Part shown: positions 37,501 through 52,500 of the stretch, piece after piece | Layout of the letters: the number at the start of each line of letters is the position of its first letter | Position numbering within the stretch: position 1 is the first letter of the stretch | NCBI GenBank assembly: GCA_963978545.1 | Contig: OZ021728.1 | Coordinates: forward strand, 186,001-250,000 | DNA: 64,000 bases | Origin: Linyphia triangularis | Lineage: Eukaryota > Arthropoda > Arachnida > Araneae > Linyphiidae | Direction: 5' to 3' | Program-made: the position numbers and the translations under genes | The notes under the pieces: model-generated | Told to the model about the DNA's origin: nothing | Databases searched by the model: none | The model's input: only the letters and a program-made list of their open reading frames with translations

Positions 37501-40500
37501 AAAACCACTTTGAAGGAAGCTTCTTCACATAATTTCTTCAGACACATAGTGAAGAACTCTATTGTTCATATTTAACGCATACTATTTCTGACAAATTAAA
37601 ATTTCTCTATACTAAAAAAAAGTTAGGAATCGAATTTTGTGTCACGTATCTTTTCTGGTGCAAGGAGAACCGTGAAATTTGAAACTAAGTAGTTTCTGCA
37701 TTCACTTAGTTACAAAAGAAAAAAAATTGATTTGTTAATTAGTTTTTTTTTATTAAATTTTAAAATTTGGCCGTAATGGTAATTCAATGGGAACATTCCC
37801 CCCCACTCCACCCTTCTATCGCAATAAATACTCAAAATATTTAATTTTTTCCTTTGAAAAAAATATGGTTAGAATTTATGAAATCTCCTCTAAAGAATTC
37901 CATTAAAAATTTCGTTGAATGATAAAAAAAATCAATTAGATACATCATGTTTTAGAGAGCATTAAACTCCTTTTTTTTTTGGCTTCTTCCCCGTTCGGAA
38001 AGGGAATTCCCCGTTTCTAGTTAGGTGAATGAGTGCGTGTGGGAGTAATTTTTACAAGACCCTATGCATAAGTTCCAAGTATGACGTCATGAGATTATAA
38101 AGCTCATTAATACTTTTAATTGACTTTCTGCTAAAAAACTGATTACCTGCATTTACTTTGTAGAATTTTTAATTAGTTTTTTTAACAACACACTTTAAAA
38201 GTTTGCATAACCAAAAACTGTCTTTGGGTTCTTTTGTATTTTTTATTCGGCAACGATCAGTTATTTAGAAATCGGCCAACTAACGACGTGCATGTTCGCT
38301 ATTGTTTGAATTTTTTGGGAAGAAAAATCTAGAATTGTGTTTATTAGTATTATTGCAGATAACAGTTGTTCTTTTCAGAACGCATTTCCTTTTTTATCTT
38401 ATACTTTAACTTTCTCTACAATATTAGTTCAAATATTTAATTGGGTTTTTTTAGGATCGAAACTCGGAGAGGAAATTGTGCGAGAAGTATCCCTGCTTTT
38501 TTATATAAATAATGTATTCTCTGTTTTTCTTTTGTACATTTCTTATATATATGTTCTTTTTTTTTTGTATAGCTTGCCAAATTGTATCACAATAATTTTC
38601 GTTTTGTAGCTTGCCAAATTTTATCACAAAATAATTTTTGTTTTAATTGCTATAGTTTAGAGTTAAATAACTTTTTTTAAATTGAATGTACATTATTATT
38701 TGATGACATATACTTTCTGAAAGTTAATTCTTAAAGAAAAAATTTACTTTTTTTAGATATCAGAAGAATTTGTGCGAGAAGTATCCTTGCTTTTTTATAT
38801 AAATAATGTATGCTTTGTTTTTCTTTCATATATGTCTTATATATATGTTCTTTTTTTGTTTTTGCATTGTTATATTAGTATAAGTGATACTACACCTGAA
38901 CGCTGTGTATACAGCGAACAGAGCATTATAGGAAATTGGAGTTTGAATAGTTGCAGAATATATTTGAGGTACATGAGTTTCTTTTTTCGAGGGTCTCTTA
39001 CTGCTTTCGTGCTTCTTAAAATCCTACTCTTCGATGCTATTTGTTTAACCCTAACTTGGGGAATTGAATGTACAGATTTATTTGATAACATACACTTGTT
39101 TATAGGGGGCTGTTGATACTGCCAGTTACGGTACAGATTGTGTATAAAGAATTGTTTACATAAAACTGCGGCAAATTATGGCAACCACCGGTAGTTCACT
39201 TGCTATTAAAAAACATCGTCTGCAGCCATTTACTGGCGAAAATCATCTTAGTGCAGAATCCGTACCATATTTGAAAGTGTTCCCTTTAACAGAAAAATAC
39301 AAAAAAGGGTTCAGGCAAATTAAGCACAATTCAATACAAACTTCTTATCGCAGAAGGCTTTCTGTAAAACTTCCAACTCTTGTGTGAATTCTGAGCAAAA
39401 AGTTGTTTAGATTATATTAGTACCAAATTAAAGCAATTTGAGGCATTGCAGCTACGGCAATTTATTGGCTTGTAATCACCAAGCAAAAAGTCGCAATTAG
39501 GATCTGTTACTGCATGTGAACCAATACTTCTTTTGTGTTAACGATAATTGTGCTTGTTGCAACATTATATTATTTTTGTTTTCAATTTTTCACATCGAAG
39601 GTAATCGAAAATATCAATTACTTATTCGATTTCTAAATTGAGTCGGGTGGGGGGAGGAATAATGCGAAACTATCTGGTAACGGTTAAAGGCATGTAAATG
39701 GTAATCGAAGTTGTCATTGATATTTCAATAACATCAACAACTTGAAGGTAGAGAGGCAAACCAAAGGCACAAATTCACGAGTGAATCACAGGAATTGCGT
39801 TAAAGAGAACTGTGCAATTTGATTTAATCTTTGGTGCAAGCAGTAGAAATTTTTTCGCGGACCAAGAAGTGGCTAACGCTGATCTAGATGAACACAGTGA
39901 ATATTGCCTTAATATGTTTTTATTCTTGGAAAATGTCTTTGCACACTAGTCAACATTGCTCGTAATTCTCCAATGTTTGGCAGAATCAAAACAGGAGAAC
40001 AAACAACTTACAATTTTGTAAGGAAATGGCTGTATATATAAAAGATCATGCTAACCTACTCATCACTACTTCTCCCATAGAGTCAGAACAACAAAATTTG
40101 GTACTTAATGTCAACAAACATAAAAAAACTAACCCATTCTAATCTCGATTAACTATTGGGGCATCCAAACAGTTCTGCAGGTTTTTTTATATGATAAATT
40201 TCAACGAAGCAATACAAAGCAGTTAAGAAATTATTATTGAATTACATAAGCGCCATTTTGTCCTTGCCATCATAACGGAAGATTTGTTTTTTTTAAACGT
40301 GAAAGTTATTGCAGTTATGACATTTAAAAGTTAGGGAGACCTTTCCGAAAGCCCAACATTGCGGATCAAAAGCAGACCTTACCTCTCTCCCGAGTGCCAA
40401 GAAGTGGTTGTTGAGATGAGCGTTGGTCATAATGTCCACCAACTCTGAGTTGTCGTCCCCATCCAGTTCCAAGTAGATCTGCTGGCGGTTCAGCATGAAC

Positions 40501-43500
40501 GCCATCTGCTTCTGAACAGAGCTGAAAACACTTTCGACCATAAATATCTACCCATAAAAACAAAGTTTTTAATATAAATTCTTCAATACAACTCAGGGTT
40601 CTCCACAGAATGAAAATTAATAATTTTTCAAGGACTTTTAAGGATCTAAACAGTATTTTTTAAGGAGCTTAAAAAATTTGATTTCAGGCATGTCTTGATA
40701 AAAAATTTTAATAAAGAATATTTAATCTAAAAACTCAAACTTATTGAAGAAAAAAAATTCAAGGACTTTCAAAGACCTTTTGAAGAAGGAAAATTCAAGG
40801 ACCATAAAATTAAAAATTTTGCACATAAAAATACAACACAATACTATTATTATTTCTTTCATTTGATAAATGACTTTTTTTATTTATTGGCCAGATCTCT
40901 CTTCCAGTTAGAATTAATAGCGGGTTTATATTTTTTCTATTCTTAATTTTCTGTTCGAACAAAAATTCACTCTATCACCAACTTTGACTATTTTTGTGAT
41001 TACTTTTAAATCCTAATTATTTTGTATTATTCTCTTTGAGATGTGTTTTTTTAATAAAATTAAGTTATTTTTGGTAATTGGGGTGAATTTATTTAGAGGA
41101 TAGGAGACATTCTAAGGGAGATTTTATTGTTGTAATGTGTTTATAGTTTTATTTTGGATTGAAGACAATTCTAGATAAATAGGTCGTCATCTTTAATATC
41201 GCCATCTTCACAACACAAATCCATGAGTTTTCAAGACTGAAGCAAATACTTTTCCATGACTCAAGAAACCAAATCACAAAAAAAATAATAATAACTTATA
41301 TGAATTTTACTAACACGAACATAGTAAGTAAATCAATGCACCATAAAGCGATTTTTTTACTTTTATTTTAAATGAAGTAAAAAATCCTAGTTTCAATAAC
41401 TTCCAAATCAGAAGAAAAAGGAAAAAATAATTTTCATTCTTTGATATTTTAGTGTTAAAAAAGCTAATCAATCTTTAATAATTAAGATATGAAGAAAGAA
41501 TAAGTCAATAATAATAAATTATATCACCAAAAATCAAATGTTTTGATATCAACGATACAAAACAGAAGAAAGACATGAAAAAAATCAAAAAAATTTAAAC
41601 ACAAGCTTATCAAAACTGTTCATATCAGTTCTCATAATATGACATTTTTCGTCACCTATGAGACCTTACTCATCACAAATTTGGAGTTAAGAAATGTTTT
41701 CAATAAAAATGTAGATGAATTTTCGATGAGCTGAATAGCGATCATGGCTGTATGACTTCACAGTTACATGACTTTACCTAAAATGTTTAGAAATTCATGA
41801 AATTCACATATTTCTATGACTTATGGACATTTGTTTGCTCAAAATCATGATTTCCCATGACAAAATTTGCCCAATGTCCAAATTTATGACTTTCCATAAG
41901 CGCGAAAACCCTGAAAATACGACAATTTTTTTAATGTGATGATTTAAAAAAAAAAATTCAAATTTAATTACAATAATAGTGGGGTACAGTTAATCTTATA
42001 TCAATTTTAATTATATTTAAAATAAATAACAAGCATCATTATCATGGTTTGCTTTGATTGTGTTATGCCAGGACAATGATGCAATTTGAGTTAATTAGAA
42101 GTTGGCACATTCTAGGCCAAATTTTTAAAGTTAATGTAGATATTTTCTAAAAGGTGACTTTATTATGTATTCTATATAGCAATATAATTTTTTCCTTTTC
42201 AACACAGCTAGTATTTTTTAGAGATGGCAAAAAAATGGTGCAAATCAAACTTCAAAATTCAGTTAAAAAAATTATGCCAACAGAGAATAATTATTCACAC
42301 AGCTTACTAAAGAAATAAAAGTTTTAGGAATAGGCCCAAAAAAATATAATGTAGCTGCTTTCTGTAGTTAAAATACTTAATGTTATGCAATATGCCATTA
42401 CAACGATTGCTTTGTTCAGTGACATGAATCTATATATTTAATAAGCAATACGTTTTTTTGGGTTAGTCCGTCCGCCTAAACTGCTCAACCAATTTCAATG
42501 ATCAAGGTGTCATTTTAAAGGAAATAAGCTGTAGATTTGCCAAAATGTGCCAAAATAATTTATTAACACTTTATTAATTAGTTAAATTTCAATATTTTTC
42601 ATCATTAAGCTACTACAAAGCCTCAATGATTTTGAATATATGAATGGCAACATCCTTACGTATGTAAACAAACAACAAACCCGTTGCTAATTTTAAACTC
42701 TTCGGTTCAAAGTTGATTTTTTCTGTTTTTCTGAAGCACTTTTGCATTAGAGTAATTATTATTTTGAAGTATTTCTATCCAGAAAAACCAACCCAAGCGA
42801 GGCATTCAGGGGTTGGTGAGTGTAGTACGCATTGTTTTTTATCAAAATAAATAAAAGATATTGGGACTTCAATGTAAAGGCATAGCTAATGAAGTGTTAA
42901 GTCAGAATGTAGGCGGATAGTATATTTAACTTTCTGTTATGAAACTTGCAATTTGGGTGTTTTCTCTATTAGGCCTTACATTAAATTTATAAAAATTTGG
43001 TTAATTTTTTATGGTTGGTAAACTTATTCGAGTGCAGCAAGATGTTTTAACCACAAATTCGAGCAGCGAAGCTGAGAGCAGCGAGGCGTTTGGGGGTTCG
43101 CGAGCGTTAGCGAGCAGGGACGAAGCCCCCTAGTTTTAATAATTTTTTAAACAAGAAAAAATAATAAAATTATTTTCTATTGTGTAAAACACTTTATTGT
43201 AATTGCATTAAATTAATTGTTGTTGGAAAATTACTTTTATTATTAATTTATTTATCATTTGTAACAAAAGATGTTAACAGCAAAGATGGTTCAAGTGACA
43301 AGCCAGGATAATGACTTTTGGACGTTTGATATATTTTTAAATAGATTTATACAAGAAAAATTCAACAGGTTATTGCTGAGAAAGTTATCCTGGAAATGGA
43401 AAAGGCAATTCCTTATTTTCGTACTTGTTTTTAAAATGGTTGCGAAAGGCATCTTTTCTGTTTCAGGAGAATGACCCATATCCATGTAAATTAATAAACT

Positions 43501-46500
43501 ATTATCATAATATTACTATCTAATATAAGAGCCAAGAAGTTTTAATATATATTTTGGAAAAAACAATTCCAGGAGAATACAAACAGTTGCAATTTGTTAC
43601 TTCTTACAGAGGTCAAAGTGACAAAATAAGAATATATAGGATTTTTACCAAAAAAAAAAATATAGGACAATATAAAACATAAAATAACTGCACACAGTCT
43701 CTACTGAACTTTAAAATTAACTCGTTATATATTTCATTAATTAAAACTTAAAATGAAACGTTATTGAAATGAGCATATAAGACAAACTTAGGACTTTTAC
43801 ACAGTATTAATTAACATAAATTTTCCTTTTTAAGAGAGGAATATATCCATAATTAAGTACTTAGAAAATAACTGTCTCCCTTTAAAACTCCTTATATAGA
43901 ATTTAAGAGAATAGAAAACACACCATTAAAAAAAGAAATCGCCTGATTCTGAAAATGTCATCCTTTATTCGTTATTACCTCAAAATTCCATCCTTAGTAT
44001 TTATCAATAAATCAAGTTTTATTGATTACATTATTTGCAATTTTGAGTCCTTCCAGCATCTGTAAGCGCTTTCAGCTGCCCCAATTTCTTTTCAGTAATT
44101 TCTTTCTATTGCTGTTTGGATTTACTGTATAATCCCCTTGGCAACTTTAAAAAAAAAAAAAAATCGCCAAATTGAAAATGGCATCAAAAGGCTGTGTCAC
44201 CAAATCCAAAATGGCGTCAAAACACATTCGACGCCGAATCGCCAACTTTCAAAAAGTCGCCAAGAGGGACCGTACAGTAAATCTTAACCGCTTTGCAGTT
44301 TTTTTTTGTTTTGTTCAGATTTACTATTCGGTGTCGGATGGATTGGCGCAAAAAGTGGGAGATTTAGCGCCGAATGTGACAACCAGTTGACTTGGTTTTT
44401 CGGCACTTGGACAACACAACATTTTGACGTTATTTTCAATTTCAGCGACTTTTTTGAAAATATCGCCATTCAACACCTTGCATTAAATCTTAACCCTTTT
44501 GTTTCCTTCCTTTGACTGAGCACTTGATATTTTTTTTCAGTCCTGCAAGTTGTTTTTATCCGTTCTTCCCGAGGCAGAGTTTTGTTTCTGCTTATCTTTC
44601 TTTTTTGCTACCTTGCTGCATCATTACCAATTAATTTACTAAGTTGAAGGAGAAAACAAATAAGAAATTCAAGCTCGCACCTCGCACACTATGAACATGT
44701 TTACACTTTACAACTCTCGCAGTCCAGTTCAATCGAGTTAAGTTGTAGGTTGTGCGTGACGTCACAACAAATAAGACACAGCCGCTTACAAACATTGCTT
44801 TAGATCAGGTCTCTTTCCCTTACGATCACGGCAAAGAATCCGAAATATAAAAAAACACAATGAACAGCGCCGTTATAACGAATTCGAAGAAAATACAGGT
44901 CGAATTAACGTAGAAATGCAAGATATATAGGACAATTAAAAATATAGGACAATATAGAACGTTTTTCCCGATTTTTAAAAATATATAGGATTTATCGGAC
45001 GTCTGCGACCCCTGTTCTTATAACATAGCCAATTAGTTTTAAAAGTATACTGGAAATTACTACCCTTATATTTTAAATGAAACCGATTTAATCGCAAATT
45101 TTTATCTAGTTTTCTGTGATCAAGTTGAAACAATTTTCGAAAAAAAAAATACAAATTAAGGTACAACTTTATTAGTTGCATGGACCATCCAAAAAAGAAA
45201 AAAAAAAGACTTAGCCTCACTAGCAGGAGAATATGTGTCCTATACAAGAAGGATTGAACAATATTTTTTTATAAAGAAAAGAACATTCACTTTGCTGTCA
45301 CAACTATAAGAAAACTAAAAAAAAAAAAAAAAGTGGTCAGAGTTAATAGTCAATGGGTTTTTCGACATTGTTTGTCTCTTACGAGATCTGGATTAAAACT
45401 TGGATAGTTTTAGCCATGCTGTTGAATTCAGTCATTCACTAGTTATACCATCGAAGAATACAATCAAATAATTTGATTGCTGCTAACAATCTAGTGACTC
45501 GATATATATAAAGTAGTTTAAAAATGCTTCAATACAATTTTAGGGTCTTTTTTAGGTCTAAAATTTCATCCACAACTATTGCAATAAGATTCAATCTACA
45601 AAGTTAATTTTTTTACAAACTAACACAGAGAAGACTATTTGAACTGGTATAAATTTTTTTCTTGCCATATTTTTTGCCATAATAATATAAAACATAAAAA
45701 TAAAGTTTTTAATATAAATGCATTGCCAATTTTTATATTCATTAATACAGTGCCGATGTGTGCTTGGTGTTTGCATCTAATTTTAAATATCAAAAACATT
45801 TCTATCAGCAAAATGTGCGGCAAACTATGTTTCAAAATTTATTCATTAAAAAATAATGTGAATGTATGCACTCGCACCCAAATATCTTTTATTTATTCCA
45901 ATTAAAACAATGTTATTTATTTATAACAACAAATTTGGCAACAGAAAAGAGTTTCTTCAATGATCGGTTAAATGCTATTTTAGAGCGATTGGATAACTGC
46001 AAGTTGGTTTATTAGTATTCCATAAAAACGACCTTTTAGTGACAGTTACACACCTAAAATTTGATAGAATGCATTGTCAACAACATCGAATCCATCAGCC
46101 AAGTTTCAGCACGATTGCATGACGGCAAAGAGGTAAATTGGGCATCTGCAGATTTGCTCACCATCAACATACACAGCCACACAAAACACACAACAGGGTA
46201 GCTACAGAATTTGAGAAATAAAATTCCCTGACATTTCCCTGATTTCCAGAAGATTTCTTCAAAAATTCACTGATGTGCGCTATAATTCAAAAAACCAAAA
46301 TAATGGAGAATTTAATAAAAATAATTTAATAAGTAAATTTAATTCTAAATAGACAGAGAATAATTGCGACATAATAAATTTACGGTAAAAATTAAAACAA
46401 ACATCTTTAGAGCTAGACCATGAAAAAGAATGGAAAACATTAATTAAAAAATACAAAATTCATCAACTACAGCCATACTTGCTAACTTCAAGGTAAAGCA

Positions 46501-49500
46501 AAACCACTACAATACTTTTCTTTTTAATTTCAAAAATAACACAAATAAAACATGTTATTTTCTTTAATATGTTTTTTTCCCTCTTCATAGCATAATAGTA
46601 GCGCTGCTAAGTTACAGGATCATGAGAAATCTAACAGAAATAATTGTTCCAGGCATAATAATGATCCCAGATAATAAAAGAAAAAAAAGAAAAAGCTGAA
46701 CATAAACAAGCGGTTGTGGGCGGGATATCGATGGTTTGGCTTAGCTGCTGAGAGTAGAAAAAGTTCGGAATCTTCATTCTTCCAAATCGGCCAAGTAGAC
46801 AGATATTGAAGGCTTAAAACAGTACATGAAAAAAAAACTGTATTCAACGCAATAACACCACAGCATCCACTTCAAGTGAGCCAAGATAGTTATCCGCACG
46901 GGGCATGCGAGAAGGGAAACTCAAAATTACAAAATTCCCCGATTATACCTAACTTCCCCGATTATACCGAAATTCCGTGTCATTTCCATGATTTTTACAG
47001 AAGAGTGAAATTCGCTGAATTCCAGGTTCTGTAACCACCCTGACACAAACAAAATTAAAGTTAATATGAAGGATTTAAAAAAGCTACATAAATACAACTT
47101 AAATGAAACCTCACCTATCTGGACATGCCAAAAATATCTCTTCGATGAGTGTTATGTCGTTGAGCTGCATCGCAATCTTTAGAGCCTCAGGGTACCTGTT
47201 GAATTTCCGAAACAGCGTCAACGCACACTTCAGGAGATTCGTATTCTCGGGTTCAGATACGTAAGCCACACAACTGAAATATAATGCGTTTGGTGAAAAG
47301 ATAGAACATTAAAAAAATGTATAATAAGTGAATGGTAGCATAGGTGTCAACTTTTCAAAAAACATAGGGGGGCGAGTTTTGACGGAAGATGAAATTTTTC
47401 GAAAAATTATCGAAATCTATTAATTTTTCTAAAATCTAGGTATGACACAACTTCTCATATAATACCAACAATAAACAGTTATTATAATGAATTTCTTTGT
47501 CATAATAGTGCTAGTATTGTAAACCATATTAGACTTGGCAGTTAACGAATCAGTTGTTAAAATACAAATAATCTATAAGGGAAAAACAGGTAAGTGACCT
47601 AATTAATAGGGAGCAATGAACAAAATAATTAAACAAATCAGGTAGTAGGCTAGGTTACAATTTAATTTTAGAAAATACAATTTTAAACAGACATATTTAC
47701 ATTTGAATGAAAAAATGACTTAAGAAGCTAGGCTAAAAAAAGATATCAGTTGGGGCATGCCATTTCTATTTTAACCCTTTTTTGGTAAAAGTGTTCTCCC
47801 GAACAACAGCTCTATCAATCCATTCATTCAGCACCTTATCTAAATTTATTTCATCCACTTAATCAGGGTAGGCAGCCCCTCCAGAATTTAAAAGTGGAAG
47901 GGCCAGCCCCCCCCGTACTTTACGCCTATGAATGGTAGTGTAGTTTGTACCTCATTTCAGATACCAGTACACAATTGGGTGGAAAAAAAACATTTTTTTT
48001 TTACTCTAAAATATTCTAGAACTTGGTAGCTTTAAAATGTACTATGTTTTTTATAGTATTCAAAATACTTTTCAAACTATGATCATTTTCATGACGATAT
48101 ACAGTGTTACAAGACCACTACCACAAACTTTAAAATCGATTTTCACTGGACGCAGTCAGTTTTCTAAAAGATTTAGCTAGGAATTTTAGAGATAATTCCA
48201 AAAATTTCAGGACCATTTTAGGAATAATTCAAAAAAAAATTTAGCGATAATTCTTAAAATATAGGATGATTCCCGAAATATTTAAGGATAATTCAAAAAC
48301 AGTTAGGGATATTTCTTTTGTGGCTCTTAACATATTCTTTCCAAAACTTGCCAGCAAAAAACTGCCAATTTTCGAAAAATTGAATGTCAATTTTTTTAGC
48401 AAAATTACAGATATATAATTAAACAATTATACTATTTTGACAAACGTGTGATTTCATTAAATTCACTTTTCTCACCTGGAGGAAAATTAGCGATTTTTGG
48501 AGGAAAATAAGGGGACTTTCAGGGTTTCTTATTTTTTTAATTATCATTCAATTATTTCAACACACAATCTGAAAGGTATTTTCCATTTAGATATAAAATA
48601 ACTTTATATTTACAAATGATTTTATAATTAAATGATAAATATCCAAGATTGATGGATCAAACTAACAAGATCCTGAGCATTTTGTTAAAAAGAAATGCCT
48701 CAGCTTAAACACTCTTGTGACTGATCAGGTTATGATGTAAAAAGTATTCATCAATAAGGAATTAAACTATGAAGTTTTTAATATAAATCCTTCAACTTCT
48801 TTAAAGGGGTCCAATACCAAAAATAAACTTTATTTAGAAATATTTTTGTCAAAAATTTATCTTATGTATGAGATACTATTTGTGTCTGAGATAATTTTTT
48901 TTTTTCTTCAAATATTGTGTTTATTTTTAAAAGTATTAAAATACCATAATAATTGATGTTTGCGTATTTTGATACAAGTCAAGAAAAAAATTCAAAGTAA
49001 AAGCTTTCTGTAATACATAATTACATAAAGAGAATATTATCGTCACAGAATTTTGATGGATTGATTAGAAATTTTTTTTAAAAATTCAAAGTTAAAATAT
49101 TGAAATTTTTGCTTTTTTTTATACAATATTCTTTAGGCTAAATGCTATATTTTAAAATAGAATTTAAAAAATAAAATTTTGCGAAGAAAAAAGGTTTACA
49201 ACCATATAAATTAAATGCTCCAAAAATTTGAATAACCAATTGTTAACGGTTCTAGTGATATAACGATTTGAATTTGCAACATATGTGAAAAACACTAGCG
49301 CTCGAAAAACACACCTTAAGCAGACGTTTCACTGTGTTACGCCCATTAGTAGAATTGATAATAGGCAATTGTGTGTCATTCTAATCACCTGAGGAATAAG
49401 ATAAAAACATCATTCTTTTCAGAAATGAACCAACTATTTAAAAAAAAAAAATTTAAAAACTGTTATGACGAAATTTTGGTATTGGACCCCCAATTTAGAA

Positions 49501-52500
49501 CTGAGATCAAGTTTCTTTTAAAAAGGAAACCATGTTCGATGGGGAGCACAAACCTGCCTACTCGGATAATCAGGAAATATAATTTGAGCATTACCTTGTG
49601 AGATAGAGGGCGACTCGTGGGAACGCGTCTTCGTCCACGTAGGTGTGCAGCATGTCAAGGTGTTCTATCTCCATGGCAAGGTCACAAGCATCTGCCTCTG
49701 CGTTATGCGACATATGGTAGGGAATGATCTGACCTGCGAGGCTCTCCAGCTGGCGCTGGTACACAATGTTGTCGCACTTGCTCCATTCCAGAGCAATCTC
49801 GCCAGAAAGATGCCTGCAATGAGGAATGTTATCAAAGTTATTCAATAAATATAAAAGCAAGAATATAAATGGTGTTAAAATGGCGCAATATAAATGGTGT
49901 TAGAATGCATTTTGGAAGTAAAATTTGAAAGTGGCTTTTCAGAAATGTATAACTTTTTCCAGGAGGTAGTATAAATGTGACAAGTTTATACAAAACGACG
50001 TATCAAATGCCCATAGAAACAAAGTTTTTAATATAAATCAGTATCAATATATCAATAGAAAGGCAGAAAAAAAAAAAATCAATAGAAAGACGGAAGAAAT
50101 AAAAATCCTGACACTGAATTTTGTATTTTTGGGGTACCAAACCCCATTAAGTATTGTTACACACATTTTCTATACATAATTGTAAATAGTGACGTATTCT
50201 TTTAATGTTTTATTTTATTTGTTAACAGTGATAATGCAGGTTAGAAAAAAGCGTCTAAATCAATGGGGAAATCTGTAGGCTTTTCCATCACATGACTGGA
50301 TTTCTATAAATATAAGACCTCGACATGCAAAGTCATTGTTTTTGAAAGAAGGGCCTGAATTATCACTGAAGTTGTATGCATTGAAGCTTGAAGTTAAAGG
50401 TGGTTGAAAAAAGAAGCCTTCGAGAGAAGAAATTTATAAGCACTGCATTTCCTCTTTCACAACACCCACAAAACATTTTCCTCACCTGACATATTCGTGT
50501 CCCCAAGAACCAATCTCCTCCTGGGATCCAACGAGGCGATACTTAAGGCATTCCCTCTTCTCGCTCATCGTCATGGCCAAGATGGAGCAGATGTCAGCTG
50601 CATAATTCTGCAAAAGAACATTTATTCACATTTCAACATTCAAGGACATCAATCACAAACTGGAGATACCTTCATAACAACCAAAACAGCAATTTCCTTG
50701 ATATACTTTTATAAGAATGCAAATCTCATTCATAGTGGTCAAAAATTCAGGAAAAAAAGTTAGCTGATAATTCCCCGATGGAAAAAATTCCCCGATTTTA
50801 TGTAAAACCTTTTTTTAATTTTTCCCAAATGTGTAGATCAAATAGAACATTCATGCCAAAGAGATAATACAGCATATTTTTTAAATAGTTTTGTCAGCAA
50901 CAAAAAGTTTAAATTGTACCATAGCATGAAACTTCCAACAATTCTCAGGGAAAATGAAGCATAAATACGAATGAACCGAGAAACGTACCTTAAAAAAAAA
51001 ATTCCCTGACTTTCGCAAAAATATTTTTAATTACCTGACATTTCCTCGATTTCCAGGTTCTGTAGCCACTATGTTATTTCTGGAGCATGTTTTTTTTTTT
51101 TTTTTTAATGGTCCTTTTTAGAAAAAACAGCTGCAGAATAATATTCAAAAAATGGAAGGAAAAGAACCCTTCTAAACATTCATGCTAAAAATTGTAATTT
51201 TCAGATGCTTTGTCCCAGACAAATAGCTAAGTGAATATCTTTGTATTTAAGAAGAAGTCCTAGTAGGGATCATTCCCTATATTCGGAATTTTTTTACAAA
51301 ATAGTTTTGACAGCAATGTAAAGTTTAAATTATACTGTAACACCCACAAGCAGAATAATATATAATGTTCTGCAACTGGACTTTTGATAGTTACAAATGT
51401 TCTGCAGACATTTTTTCAAAATTTCCAGTATGATATATAAGAAAAAACCGATAAAATTAATACTACACATTTATTACAAAATGATAATGAGGAAAAAAAT
51501 TATTTTTCAAACCAAGGTATATATTCAAAATTTATAACTTTATCAATGACTTTCAGCTAGAAAAGCGCTCCAGAACGGGAAACGGACACGTGATTGATCC
51601 CCCTATGAACGCGCGGAGCTTTTCTAAGAAACTGAAGCTCGGGGAAATGTTGTTCCGAGAAAACTGGGGGGGGGGGGGGACAATAAAGTCGTTTTGTTCT
51701 GCAGAACATGTCATCCCGTAGGTGAAATTCTTTTTCTCACTCGCGGGCATTTGTTCCAAACTTAAAATTGTTCTGCATTAAGTCTGATTGTTCTGCGATG
51801 TACGTCGCAGTTTTAGGCACTTTCTGCTTTCGGGCCGTAACATGAAACTTCTAACGATTGTTACAATTCTTTGGGTAAATGCTTCCAGAATACGGATGAG
51901 CAGGGAAACATGCCTTTAAAACAAAAATTCCCTGATTTTTGCAGAATTTAAAAAAATTCTTCCCTGATTTTTTCCAGAGTCAGAAAAATCCCCGATTTCC
52001 TGTGGCCTCTACGAACAAAAAAAGATCTGTCAAAATGATGTTACCTTAGCATCCCCATTGGGATAGTTGTGGTACAATTGCTTGAGAGTGTCGAAGTGAG
52101 GACGCAGAAACTTGAGTGGCTTCGGCACAGACGTCATCGATGTTGTGGAAGCTCGAATCTTCACTCGCAACTGGTTGAGGGTGGGAAGATACAGATCGGA
52201 CTTGTCCTCCTGGAGAATCACAGAGAAAGTTTTACAATATCTAATTATATAGAGAGAGTTTGGATTTTCTTTTAATGCAGCGTCTACAAACTTTTAGGGT
52301 AACAAAAAAAAAGTTGTCGTTTTAAAAAGAAAACAGGGGTTTGTTTAAACCAGGCTTTATGGTTTAAATTAGTTTTTTTTTTTCCTGTTCCGATTACATG
52401 TATACATATTTATAAATAAAATTTGACATTAACTAGAATAATTAATGTTCAAATAACAATTAACATTCCTTCTGAAAATAATTTAAACTAAATAAATAAA

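Noticed and set aside
38337..39387. Three ORFs of 69-114 residues in the exon 8 to exon 7 intron
   Set aside because: Phe/Leu/Ile-rich translation of AT-rich direct repeats, or no recognisable domain; not supported as genes.
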